A stretch of 39,150 nt of DNA from Bathyarchaeum sp965602795 (GCA_965602795.1 CBFCZR010000001.1:1-39150), one strand, 5' to 3'. Counted from the stretch's first letter, positions 1 through 7,472 are shown. The notes: generated by a model not told the origin, from the sequence alone. Made by a program: numbers and translations.

Positions 1-110
1 TTTTCAGAGTCCCAGCAAACAACAATGTAACGTTAGACTTGTCTCCTCATAAGAGTTGTGGGTCCACCTCGAGATTAGTGACGTTTCACTGTCTTTTTCT
101 ATTTGTTCTT
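1..110. repeat. 110-bp direct repeat, copy 1 (cut by window edge)
   Basis: Positions 1-110 match 4605-4714 in the same orientation with a single difference (position 56 region, agttgtg versus agctgtg). The match ends at 110/4714. Its left end is unknown because the window begins inside it, so the repeat may be longer. In copy 2 it overlaps the last ~35 codons of a small minus-strand ORF. In copy 1 the same reading frame is closed by a TAA just outside the repeat, so copy 1 is not part of an equivalent gene. Confidence 0.95.
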
Positions 111-504
111 AAGTGTATACACGTTTTAGCACATACATACACTCTACTGTTTACAGTATGGTACCTTCCTCTTCCTTTTTTATCCTCTCCATTAAATGGA
201 TAGGTACCTATAGGAAGGAGGTATGTACCTGAACCGTGTATACAGGTATAGGACCGTTCCGTCCGTTCAGGTAGCCCCAACCGTTGGACGTCATCCGTTT
301 CCGTCGTCCGTCGTCCCGTCCGTCTTGGTTGGTTGTTGGTTGGGTTAAAAATTAACCCCAAACCCAAACATAGTAGTTTATGCAAAGGGGTGAAGAGTAG
401 TTTTGATTCTGTGCTGGCCAAGCAATAAGATTAAATAAATTGACAAGAAATTAACTGAATTATAAGGTGGGCATAGTAATTTTTTAAACTAATTTTAGTT
501 TGAG
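111..504. other. non-coding, low-complexity intergenic stretch
   Basis: No convincing gene is seen here. The stretch contains several short palindromes (GTGTATACAC at 113-122, ATAGGTACCTAT at 200-211), a run of about ten CCGT-type units at 260-325, a G-rich segment with four GG tracts at 327-343, and an imperfect inverted repeat around TTAAAAATTAA near 344-357. An open frame crosses it on the minus strand, but its product is only repetitive Arg/Thr-rich translation of the CCGT tract. Confidence 0.6.
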
Positions 505-987
505 TCACGAAATCTCAGCATTTTCTGGTTCAAATAGATTCATCTCAGTGTATTCTTCTTTAAGTGGGTAAAAGCTTTCATCAGACAATGCAATTTCAAC
601 TTTCTCCACATAAGGCGATATTTTAACATCATTAACAATTTTTATGATTTCTGCTATATCTCTAAACACTATCAGAGCTACCAAATCAAATGCTCCAACA
701 AGTTCTACAATAAAGAACAAGTTTGTCATTTGATGAAAAGCTTCAACTAGTTGTTTTAAATTGGAATGTTTTGAAGTTGTAATAAACAAAAACGCTTTTC
801 CCTCAAATCCGATTTTCGAAAGATTAAGTATTAGGGTAGTCCCAAAAAATACGCCATCTTTTTTCATTTCTTCGTATCTTTTTTGCACGGTTACTGATGA
901 AACACCGATCTTTTCTGCAATCTGTAGAAATGGCATGTCTGATTTTTTTCTCAGTAATCTTAGAATATCTATATCAATTCTGTCCAT
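505..987 (-). CDS. Lrp/AsnC family transcriptional regulator
   Basis: A small DNA-binding regulator of the feast/famine family, expected to form oligomers that sense an amino acid or related ligand. The N-terminal 45 residues form a winged helix-turn-helix (MDRIDIDILRLL opening, then IAEKIGVSSVTVQKR as recognition helix). The remainder is an alpha/beta ligand-binding RAM-like domain. Length (160 aa) is usual. I chose the ATG at 987, with GGGA about 10 nt upstream. A TTG at 996 would overlap the upstream gene's TGA as TTGA. It is the second gene of a two-gene unit with another Lrp paralogue at 993-1469, so both are probably co-transcribed. The ligand and targets cannot be read from the sequence. 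Confidence 0.88.
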   Translation of the reverse strand: MDRIDIDILRLLRKKSDMPFLQIAEKIGVSSVTVQKRYEEMKKDGVFFGTTLILNLSKIGFEGKAFLFITTSKHSNLKQLVEAFHQMTNLFFIVELVGAFDLVALIVFRDIAEIIKIVNDVKISPYVEKVEIALSDESFYPLKEEYTEMNLFEPENAEIS

Positions 988-992
988 ACAAT

Positions 993-1469
993 TCAAGTCC
1001 CTTTTTTCTTTATGAAATCAATGTTATCGAAATTGAAGTGTCTTTTACTCCAGATGTTTAACTCGACGTTCGTCACACCTTTCTGTTTCCTAAGTGAATA
1101 TTTTAACTCATCCAACTCGTTAATGCTCTTTGCAAAGACAGTTAAGCACAGATCATACTTCCCAATGGTTTTATTAATTCCACCGACTTTCACTTGGCGC
1201 TTGATAAATTCGATTACATCGTGCTCTCGGTGAGGGTCTAAATTAACTCCAAGTAAAAGCGGAGTGTTACATTCAAAACAAGCCATGTTAAGCTGCAGAA
1301 CTGATTTAACTATTAAACCGCTTTTCTTCATCCTGTCAATTCTATTTTTTATTGCAGTGGATGATAATCCGCACTCATTTGCTATGTCTTTTAGTTTCGA
1401 GCGGGCATCTCTTATTAGTGCTTGAAGAATTTTAACGTCCGTTTTGTCGATATTATACATTGACTGCAT
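993..1469 (-). CDS. Lrp/AsnC family transcriptional regulator
   Basis: Second feast/famine regulator, 158 aa. It has the family's opening IDKTDVKILQAL, an HTH around residues 20-45 (LKDIANECGLSSTAIKNRIDRM) and a C-terminal ligand-binding domain. It lies directly upstream of the 505-987 paralogue with only a few bases between, and faces away from the surface protein at 1648. A palindromic TATTTAAATA at 1491-1500 sits 22-31 nt before its ATG and is the likely TATA box. The two paralogues are clearly diverged, so this is not a recent duplication. They could form heteromers, but that is inference. Confidence 0.9.
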   Translation of the reverse strand: MQSMYNIDKTDVKILQALIRDARSKLKDIANECGLSSTAIKNRIDRMKKSGLIVKSVLQLNMACFECNTPLLLGVNLDPHREHDVIEFIKRQVKVGGINKTIGKYDLCLTVFAKSINELDELKYSLRKQKGVTNVELNIWSKRHFNFDNIDFIKKKGT

Positions 1470-1490
1470 TTTATGACCAATGATTTAAGT

Positions 1491-1500
1491 TATTTAAATA
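1491..1500 (-). promoter_or_regulatory. TATA box of the Lrp pair
   Basis: TATTTAAATA is a perfect palindrome centred about 27 nt upstream of the ATG at 1469, the spacing expected for a nearly leaderless archaeal transcript. Being symmetric, it could also help initiate towards the surface protein gene, though that gene has a nearer AT-rich candidate. Confidence 0.5.
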
Positions 1501-1593
1501 ATTATCCTCACTTCATTACATTTGCTAGCATAAAAAAACAAGTAAATTTAACCTTAAAATTGTTTTTTTTAATTATTTTCCTTTTTTATCCTA

Positions 1594-1604
1594 AAAAAAT
1601 AAAT
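1594..1604 (+). promoter_or_regulatory. possible TATA element of the surface protein gene
   Basis: An A-rich AAAAAATAAAT stretch lies about 45-55 nt before the ATG at 1648. Initiation ~25 nt downstream would leave a ~20-nt leader that includes the GGAG at 1639-1642. The surrounding region is AT-rich, so the assignment is weak. Confidence 0.35.
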
Positions 1605-1647
1605 ACCAGTAGCGAACAAACACCTACTCAGCAAAATAGGAGAAAAG

Positions 1648-4302
1648 ATGATGAAAATTTCAAGAAATAGATCAAAAATTTCTGTAATCTCTATGATTCT
1701 ACTGATAACTATATCTGCTACGCTTGTCGTTGTGCCATCTGTCAATGCACAAGAAACCAGAAAGACCTATCCTTTTCTTGGTGCTGTACCTAACCCCGTA
1801 GGCAAAGGCCAGACAGTGCTTTTCCACGTCGGAATCTTCCAGCAGTTGGCAAGTGCTAAAATGAGTTGGCAAGGTTTAAGCATAACAATTGAAAGACCTG
1901 ATGGCCAAACTGATACAATTACTGGCATCAATACTGACTCGACCGGCGGAACAGGCAAAACATACACGCCTGACCAAGTGGGAACATATTATTGTCAGTC
2001 GCACTTCCCTCAACAAGTAGTAGAAGAAGGCGTAAATGAGGCCCCAGGTATCCCGATTGGTACCGTGATGCTTGCTAGCAGCAGCGAAGTACTTGAGCTT
2101 GTAGTACAAGATGAATCAATACCATATTACCCTGATAATCCGCTTCCAAGCGAATACTGGACCCGCCCAATAGATGCGCAGCTTAGATTATGGAAGGCAG
2201 TTGCGGGTAACTGGCTGACTGCGACGCAAGGCTTCCCGCTAGCTGTTCCGGGTAATGCAGAAGCACCAGAGTCTGCGCACATATTATGGACAAAACCGCT
2301 GTATATCGGAGGGGTGTCAGGAGCAACAGGAACAGATTATCCTGAGTGGTCATTTAGTCACGGAGATGCATATGAAGGCAAATGGGAAAATCGACTTATA
2401 ATCAACGGTATACTCATATACACTCACCGTACCAACACTCGCCCACTAGTATATACTGCTGTAGACGTGCGTACCGGAGAAGAATTGTGGAATAAAGTAC
2501 TTCTGGATAACAGAACGATTGCCTTTGGCCAGAATTTGATATGGGGTGGATATAACCATCATTCCGTTTACCCATACTTCTGGGTAACTGTTGGCGGCGC
2601 TAGTAGGTATGGACCAGCTACACCTGCAACTTGGTACGCGTTTGACCCCTGGACTGGAGAACAAGAATTTACAGTGACGAACGTGCCTGATGGCACCACA
2701 GTTTTCGATGATCAAGGATGGATTTATCGTGTCGGTCTCGACTTTGATACTGGTGAAGGATATGTCTGGAGCATGGTGGATCTTATAGAACCCTTCGGTG
2801 AATCCAGCCCCAATGCGGGCAGTTGGCTTCCCGCGGGTTCCTTCTATGGAAATCGATATGGTACATGGGATGCAGCAGCAGTAGCAAACGAAACCACTGG
2901 AGAACTCACCGAAGCTGTACAGCGTGCGTACATATCAGAATTCACCTTTGACGCTGATCAATGTCCTGGTGGTGCAAGTGTGGTTCGTGCTTCGGAATTT
3001 AGTGCTAGTCGTCAAATGGGGAACATAGATGAATGGACTGGAAAGGTATTCGGTCTGCAATACAGTACAACAGCAGTCAACACTTGGGCTATCAGCTTGG
3101 AAGCAGGCAAAGAAGGAACTATATTGTTCAGTGAAACTTGGACTTCGCCAGCTGAATGGGAAGAAGGTCAGTTGGAAATCGAATTCAATGCAGTAAGCTT
3201 AGAGGATGGCGCTGCGGTTATTTGGACAAAAGAAAAACTACAATACTATGCATTCAGCACTGACACTGGAAAACACATGTGGGGTCCAACAGAAGGTGAA
3301 TATTACATGAACTATTATGGCTGGACAGAATTGGTTGAGCGCCCACCCTTTATTTGGGACGGCAAACTCTACTCATCTGGCGCCGGCGGACATATCTACT
3401 GCTACGACCTCACTGACGGCAAGGTCCTTTGGACCTACATTGCAGACGACCCCTACCAGGAATACTTGTTCGCTAATAATTGGTGGCAATTCTTCCTCTT
3501 CATTGCTGACGGTAAACTCTATTCAGCCCATATGGAACACTCTGCTATAGAACCTATGCCGCGCGGTGCACCATTCTTATGCCTCAACGCAACAACCGGA
3601 GATCTAATATGGAGAGCCAATGGTTTGTTCCGTTCAACCCGCTGGGGAGGACGTGGAATCATAGGCGACAGCGTAATGGTGGGATTTGACACATACGACA
3701 ACCGCCTCTATGCTGTTGGAAAGGGCCCAAGCGAAACCACTGTTGAAACACCGTTGACGGGTATGTCTAAGGGAACAAGTGTCGTAATTCGAGGCAGGGT
3801 GACTGATGTGTCTCCGGGCACAAAAGACCCCTCTCTGCAAATGAGATTCCCAGATGGCGTCCCAGCCGTATCTGATGCAAGCATGTCAGATTGGATGCTG
3901 TACGTGTACAAGCAGTTTGCGTGTCCAGCTGATGTTGAAGGTGTAAACGTGACTGTGAAAATCCTTGATCCTAATGGCGACTGGTACTCGGAAGCGGTTA
4001 CAAGCGATGCGAATGGCGTGTTTAGCCTTAGTTGGGCTCCCGCCATTGTCGGAAATTACCATGTCACTGCGATGTTCGAAGGCTCTGAATCTTACTACAC
4101 ATCATATTCAACAACCACTTTCACTGTAGACGAAACGCAAACAGCAGATGTTCCAAGCGCAGAAGAGATCGCAGACACAACCGTAAACCAACTGCCAGAA
4201 ATACCCGCCTACCTGACAATAGACCTAGTAATCCTGATAATCGCTGCAATCGGCGTGGTCATCGGCTTAATAGCATACATGGCTCTCAGGAAACAGAAAT
4301 AA
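1648..4302 (+). CDS. secreted PQQ-like beta-propeller surface protein with C-terminal membrane anchor
   Basis: 884 aa, probably a cell-envelope protein. Residues 1-34 are a Sec signal peptide (basic start, hydrophobic core, likely cleavage after SVNA). Residues ~40-150 look like an Ig-like beta domain (ending in GTYYCQSHFP). Residues ~200-700 contain repeated propeller-like strands such as TGEELWNKV, DGKVLWTYI and TGDLIWRANG, typical of PQQ-like repeats, but no cofactor site can be proven. Residues ~720-830 form another beta-sandwich-like domain. Residues ~858-880 are a transmembrane helix followed by a short basic tail. Either ATG of the MM pair could be used (GGAG at 1639-1642). A U-rich terminator follows. 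It may be a substrate of the Stt3 enzyme encoded at 7.9 kb; that link is inference. Confidence 0.85.
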   Translation: MMKISRNRSKISVISMILLITISATLVVVPSVNAQETRKTYPFLGAVPNPVGKGQTVLFHVGIFQQLASAKMSWQGLSITIERPDGQTDTITGINTDSTGGTGKTYTPDQVGTYYCQSHFPQQVVEEGVNEAPGIPIGTVMLASSSEVLELVVQDESIPYYPDNPLPSEYWTRPIDAQLRLWKAVAGNWLTATQGFPLAVPGNAEAPESAHILWTKPLYIGGVSGATGTDYPEWSFSHGDAYEGKWENRLIINGILIYTHRTNTRPLVYTAVDVRTGEELWNKVLLDNRTIAFGQNLIWGGYNHHSVYPYFWVTVGGASRYGPATPATWYAFDPWTGEQEFTVTNVPDGTTVFDDQGWIYRVGLDFDTGEGYVWSMVDLIEPFGESSPNAGSWLPAGSFYGNRYGTWDAAAVANETTGELTEAVQRAYISEFTFDADQCPGGASVVRASEFSASRQMGNIDEWTGKVFGLQYSTTAVNTWAISLEAGKEGTILFSETWTSPAEWEEGQLEIEFNAVSLEDGAAVIWTKEKLQYYAFSTDTGKHMWGPTEGEYYMNYYGWTELVERPPFIWDGKLYSSGAGGHIYCYDLTDGKVLWTYIADDPYQEYLFANNWWQFFLFIADGKLYSAHMEHSAIEPMPRGAPFLCLNATTGDLIWRANGLFRSTRWGGRGIIGDSVMVGFDTYDNRLYAVGKGPSETTVETPLTGMSKGTSVVIRGRVTDVSPGTKDPSLQMRFPDGVPAVSDASMSDWMLYVYKQFACPADVEGVNVTVKILDPNGDWYSEAVTSDANGVFSLSWAPAIVGNYHVTAMFEGSESYYTSYSTTTFTVDETQTADVPSAEEIADTTVNQLPEIPAYLTIDLVILIIAAIGVVIGLIAYMALRKQK

Positions 4303-4310
4303 CCCAAAAT

Positions 4311-4331
4311 TTTCCCTTCCCTTTTTTTATT
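4311..4331 (+). terminator. U-rich terminator after the surface protein gene
   Basis: A pyrimidine-rich run with seven consecutive T (4322-4328) starts about 10 nt after the TAA. Archaeal RNA polymerase commonly terminates at such T tracts. A weak CCCAAA/TTTGGG pairing flanks it. Confidence 0.6.
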
Positions 4332-4356
4332 TGGGAAGTAAAAGTCAGAGGAAGAG

Positions 4357-4370
4357 GGGCTGAGAGGGCT
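4357..4370 (+). repeat. 14-bp direct repeat, copy 1
   Basis: gggctgagagggct is repeated exactly at 4520-4533. This copy contributes the 5' strand of the outer helix of the structured RNA candidate. Confidence 0.85.
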
Positions 4371-4463
4371 CCTGCACGAGAAAATGAAACTTACCAAAAG
4401 CAATAGCTGCCAAGAAAGTTTCGTTTTTCGTTCCCATCTTTAACACTGTGCAGGCGCCTCAGC
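4357..4463 (+). ncRNA. candidate structured RNA with three nested helices
   Basis: The plus strand folds into one long nested structure. Outer helix: GCTGAG (4359-4364) with CTCAGC (4458-4463). Middle helix: CCTGCAC (4371-4377) with GTGCAGG (4448-4454). Inner helix: AAAATGAAACTT (4381-4392) with AAGTTTCGTTTT (4416-4427), 12 pairs including one T-G wobble. A 3-bp AGC/GCT stem is possible in the apical loop. The wobble is a G-U pair only on the plus strand, which favours that orientation. It lies just after the terminator of the surface protein, between convergent genes. No known RNA family was recognised, and RNase P and SRP RNA signatures were not found. Ends are approximate. Confidence 0.45.
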
Positions 4464-4519
4464 AAACCCCATTCTTCTAGATAGTAAAGCAAACGAAAAA
4501 TATTAGAGGTGAAGGAAAA

Positions 4520-4533
4520 GGGCTGAGAGGGCT
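4520..4533 (+). repeat. 14-bp direct repeat, copy 2
   Basis: Identical to 4357-4370. Its GCTGAG (4522-4527) could also pair with CTCAGC at 4458-4463, so it could compete with copy 1 for the same partner in a transcript spanning both. Confidence 0.85.
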
Positions 4534-4544
4534 TTGGAAAGGGT

Positions 4545-4565
4545 CCATGTCCGGTGACGGCATGG
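4545..4565 (+). other. hairpin with GTGA tetraloop
   Basis: CCATG (4545-4549) pairs with CATGG (4561-4565) and CCG (4551-4553) with CGG (4558-4560), with a single bulged T at 4550 and a four-base GTGA loop. In RNA this is a GNRA tetraloop, a common tertiary-contact element. It lies between the nested RNA candidate and repeat copy 2. Confidence 0.6.
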
Positions 4566-4604
4566 TGGGAGCTTTTGGTTTTGTTTTGGCTCCTTTCATT
4601 GCAC

Positions 4605-4714
4605 TTTTCAGAGTCCCAGCAAACAACAATGTAACGTTAGACTTGTCTCCTCATAAGAGCTGTGGGTCCACCTCGAGATTAGTGACGTTTCACTGTCTTT
4701 TTCTATTTGTTCTT
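4605..4714. repeat. 110-bp direct repeat, copy 2
   Basis: Matches positions 1-110 with one mismatch. Read on the minus strand it supplies the last ~35 codons, stop codon and a few bases beyond of the small ORF at 4608-4805. The sequence left of 4605 holds the hairpin and structured RNA candidate; whether these are also repeated upstream of copy 1 cannot be seen. Confidence 0.95.
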
Positions 4715-4805
4715 TGGTCATGATTTCGCATATTCTGTGGTCGTCTAAATCAATCAACAAAATATCTTGGGCGCGCGCAGGAGAAACAAAAAGATCAAAT
4801 ATCAT
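4608..4805 (-). CDS. small hypothetical protein whose C-terminal half is repeat-encoded
   Basis: A 65-aa frame that begins at an ATG overlapping the stop of the upstream zinc-finger gene (ATGA), which suggests translational coupling as third gene of the topA unit. The N-terminal ~30 residues (opening MIFDLFVSPARAQ) look like ordinary coding sequence. The rest, from about KEQIEKDSE onward, lies inside the 110-bp repeat and has an atypical composition. I do not recognise a family. It may be a gene whose original 3' end was replaced by the repeat, or a non-functional frame. Confidence 0.4.
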   Translation of the reverse strand: MIFDLFVSPARAQDILLIDLDDHRICEIMTKEQIEKDSETSLISRWTHSSYEETSLTLHCCLLGL

Positions 4806-5011
4806 TCTATTTCAGAAAGTAAGCTCAAAGCAACTTCTTTTGCCCAACATCCAGTGTATGCATTCTCCACAAGCTCTTCTAAATATTCCTTCCAAGAGAC
4901 GCCGGTAGCCCCTTTCCAGTTCTCAAATTTCTGAACAATATTCTGGTAAGCTTTTTCGTGGAACTCGCAATATTTCTCCACGGCTTCTCGGTCACAAACC
5001 GTGCACTTCAC
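4802..5011 (-). CDS. small zinc-finger-like protein downstream of topoisomerase IA
   Basis: 69 aa. The N-terminus has CTVCD and YCEFHEKAY, a C-x2-C...C-x2-H pattern that could bind one zinc, followed by a helical region with conserved-looking aromatic residues (WKGATGVSWKEYL). The GTG start overlaps the topA stop as GTGA, so it is probably translated from the topA message. No function is known to me for this type. A role linked to the topoisomerase is only suggested by the coupling. Confidence 0.7.
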   Translation of the reverse strand: MKCTVCDREAVEKYCEFHEKAYQNIVQKFENWKGATGVSWKEYLEELVENAYTGCWAKEVALSLLSEIE

Positions 5012-7089
5012 TGTTTTTTCCTCCGCTTCTTCTTAAGAGGACAGTCTGGATTGAAGCACAGCCTCCAGGGCCGTCTGCCTCTGAGCCACACCAGCACCTG
5101 AGGCCATCCACACGCTTTACAATTACTTCCCGCAGGCTTAACGGTTCCACGTTGGGGAAGCGGAAACGATGTAGTGCAGAGTCCCTTGAAGTAGTTGCTG
5201 CAGCCTATGAACCGCTTTCTGGTCTTCCGCGAATAGATAATGGTCAGGTTGCCTGTGCCACAGTTTGGGCATTTTCCCACGATTCTTTCCTGTGCTTGTG
5301 CTCTCTTGATGGCTTTGGTTAAGGCTTCGCCTATAGTCTCCTCATTTTCTTTGAACTGCTCCAACTGGGGTTTCAGCTGTTCAACAACTTCTGCGAGAAC
5401 AGTTTCCCGCTTCAAACTGTTGTTTTGGATTTGCTCCATTTTGCCTTCAAGTTCTTGTGTAAGTTCTGCCGAGGTTACCATAGGAGCATACTTGCCGAGA
5501 ACATCGATTACGTCGAAGCCCAAATCAGTCACCACTATCCGTTCGTCACTGACGTAACCACGATTGTACAGCGTCTGAATGATTTCCGCTCGGGTCGCCT
5601 TAGTTCCGATTCCCAGCTTCTCCATCTTCTTCAGGATACTGCCTGGATTATAGCGAGACGGTGGACAGGTAAACTTGTCTTCCCGTAAGACCCGCTTTAG
5701 CCGAACTTTATCATCTTTTTTTATAGTGGGCAGTAGCACCTCTTCAGCTCTGACGTAGGGCTTGTAATATGTTATCCAGCCGTCCTTCAGAATACGTCGC
5801 CCCCTCAAAAAGAAGCTGTGACCATTTACGTCTAGGTGAACCTTTAGGCTCTCCTTGAGCGCCTCCTCCCCGAAAACAGCCATGAACCTGCGGACAATAA
5901 GGTCCCAGATTCGTTTCTCGGGTATCCCTAAGGGTTTTTCGGGCAGGTTTCCTGTTGGATATACAGCCGGATGGGCGGGGTCTTCTTTAGCTCCCTCTCT
6001 TGGCTTCAACGTTTTCTTTTCTAGAAGTTTTTTGGCCAGTTTATTGTATGCACGCTTTCTTTTGAGGGAGCTAAGGATTTTTTTGTAGTCTATTATAGAA
6101 GGAAGTTTCTGGCTGCTTGTCCTCGGGTAGGAAATCAAGGCGTCGAGGTATAGGCGCTGAGCGATTGCTAAGGTGCGTCTGGGGGTGTAGCCGAAGAGGC
6201 TGTAGGCTTCCCGCTGCAGTGTGCCTACGTCGAAGGGGATAGGAGACTTCTGGTGAACCTTTCTGGTGTTAATTTTCACGACTTCGCCAGTTTTGCCTGC
6301 GCAAGCTCTCACAACAGTGTCTGCTTCTGCCTTGGTTTCGATTCTTTTTCTTTCATATTCTGCCTCAACCACAGAGTTCAGGATTTCAGCCTCAGCGTTT
6401 ATTTGCCAGTATGGGGTTGGCACAAAGCTGCGGATTGTCTTCTCTCTTTTAGCCAGAAAATGGAGGGTTGGTCCCTGAACTCTTCCTGTGCTCAGGGTGG
6501 AGTATCTGCCGCTCCAGCGATGCGCAGCCAAAGTTAGGGCTCGGGAAAGGTTTATGCCGTATAGCCAGTCCACTTCATGTCTGGTTCTTCCGGCTTCTAT
6601 TAGGGCGAAATCTAGGTGGGGAAGAGGCTCTTCGTAAGCCTTCTCTAACTCGCTTTTCATGAGGGTAGAAAATTTCATCCTTTTCGCTGAATCTTCCTTA
6701 CCATCGCACGCATACTTCAGTATGCAGTAGCCGATGAGGCTGCCTTCAATGTCGTAGTCGCAGGCTGACACAAACTCGTCAGCGTCGCGGGACAGCTTCG
6801 AAAACGTTTCCACCCAATTGCGAATATGTTTTGCGCGTCGCTCTGCCAAGTGCCGTGGTGTCCACTTGAAGTTGAAGACTGGGTAGTGGTTTCGTTTTCC
6901 TCTTTCATGAACGATTGTGTAGAGGTGTCCGATGGCGGGAACAACAACGAGTTCTCGGTCTCGTTGAGCGACGAAATAGGGTACACTGTTTTCCTTATGT
7001 TTCTTGGGTTTCCCCTGCCTATCAAGTGCCTCCGCTATTCTTTTAGCGGCATCCGGCTTTTCGGTGACTATCAAGGTATATTTGCTCAT
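5008..7089 (-). CDS. topA: DNA topoisomerase IA
   Basis: Type IA topoisomerase that relaxes negatively supercoiled DNA by single-strand passage. The TOPRIM domain starts at the N-terminus (YTLIVTEKPDAAKRIAEAL, then the CDYDIEGSLIG acidic motif). The catalytic tyrosine is in SYPRTSSQ, about residue 321. Two C-terminal zinc ribbons follow: CPNC...C-x6-C and CKAC...C-x4-C, ending in a very basic tail. I start at the ATG at 7089 (MSKYTLIV), where family homology begins. An upstream TTG-initiated extension would add 26 unrelated residues. It is first in a unit with the two small genes 4802-5011 and 4608-4805. Confidence 0.95.
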   Translation of the reverse strand: MSKYTLIVTEKPDAAKRIAEALDRQGKPKKHKENSVPYFVAQRDRELVVVPAIGHLYTIVHERGKRNHYPVFNFKWTPRHLAERRAKHIRNWVETFSKLSRDADEFVSACDYDIEGSLIGYCILKYACDGKEDSAKRMKFSTLMKSELEKAYEEPLPHLDFALIEAGRTRHEVDWLYGINLSRALTLAAHRWSGRYSTLSTGRVQGPTLHFLAKREKTIRSFVPTPYWQINAEAEILNSVVEAEYERKRIETKAEADTVVRACAGKTGEVVKINTRKVHQKSPIPFDVGTLQREAYSLFGYTPRRTLAIAQRLYLDALISYPRTSSQKLPSIIDYKKILSSLKRKRAYNKLAKKLLEKKTLKPREGAKEDPAHPAVYPTGNLPEKPLGIPEKRIWDLIVRRFMAVFGEEALKESLKVHLDVNGHSFFLRGRRILKDGWITYYKPYVRAEEVLLPTIKKDDKVRLKRVLREDKFTCPPSRYNPGSILKKMEKLGIGTKATRAEIIQTLYNRGYVSDERIVVTDLGFDVIDVLGKYAPMVTSAELTQELEGKMEQIQNNSLKRETVLAEVVEQLKPQLEQFKENEETIGEALTKAIKRAQAQERIVGKCPNCGTGNLTIIYSRKTRKRFIGCSNYFKGLCTTSFPLPQRGTVKPAGSNCKACGWPQVLVWLRGRRPWRLCFNPDCPLKKKRRKKQ

Positions 7090-7230
7090 CGGCGTACCCA
7101 ATACATTTTCCTTCAGACACTTGAAACAATATAAATGGTTTATGACTAACAAGTGTTTGCAGTTCACAGAAAGGCAACACCATAAACAATCGGAATGGAT
7201 TCTCTACTGCGCTTCGGCGCTTTTGTCGTA

Positions 7231-7241
7231 ATATATAAATA
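7231..7241 (+). promoter_or_regulatory. TATA box of the zinc-ribbon gene
   Basis: ATATATAAATA is a strong archaeal TATA element about 45 nt before the TTG at 7284. It would give a ~20-nt leader containing the site before the start. Confidence 0.65.
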
Positions 7242-7283
7242 GCTTGTAACGTTTGTATTTCGGTCTACAAGGGCTGTGAGACG

Positions 7284-7472
7284 TTGCCTCAAAAGGTAAT
7301 TTGCGAAAAATGTGGTTCTGTTCTCTACGAAGGCACAGAGTTGAAACCTCCAGACGAGATAATTCAGGATAACGATGGCAAATGCCCTAAATGCGGCAAA
7401 AAAATTTCTTTTATACCAAAAAAAGTTGATGTCATAGCCGCCAAAGAAACAAGAAGAAGAAGAAGACGCTGA
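7284..7472 (+). CDS. small zinc-ribbon protein
   Basis: 62 aa, TTG start. Two CxxC knuckles (CEKCG near residue 8 and CPKCG near residue 34) form a zinc ribbon, followed by a lysine/arginine tail ending in six arginines. The segment GTELKPPDEII between the knuckles resembles a conserved archaeal family of unknown function. The basic tail suggests nucleic-acid binding, but this is inference. A clear TATA box lies upstream, and a second zinc-ribbon gene follows 100 nt downstream. Confidence 0.8.
   Translation: MPQKVICEKCGSVLYEGTELKPPDEIIQDNDGKCPKCGKKISFIPKKVDVIAAKETRRRRRR

Noticed and set aside
86..421. Open frame of 111 codons on the minus strand
   Set aside because: It is a translation of the CCGT tract and repeat edge, with no domain, no SD and low-complexity composition.
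1473..1670. Plus-strand frame before the surface protein gene
   Set aside because: AT-rich leader sequence; it overlaps the true start, and the translation looks random.
4340..4600. RNase P RNA, SRP RNA or box C/D RNA at this site
   Set aside because: The conserved P4 core of RNase P, the helix 8 motifs of SRP RNA and paired C/D boxes are not present.
1..4714. Interpretation of the 110-bp repeats as attL/attR of an integrated element
   Set aside because: No integrase, tRNA target or phage-like gene is seen between the copies, and the left end is outside the window. Kept only as one option.
5240..6662. Several long plus-strand frames inside topA
   Set aside because: They are antisense shadows of a well-supported coding sequence, without SD sites or known domains.
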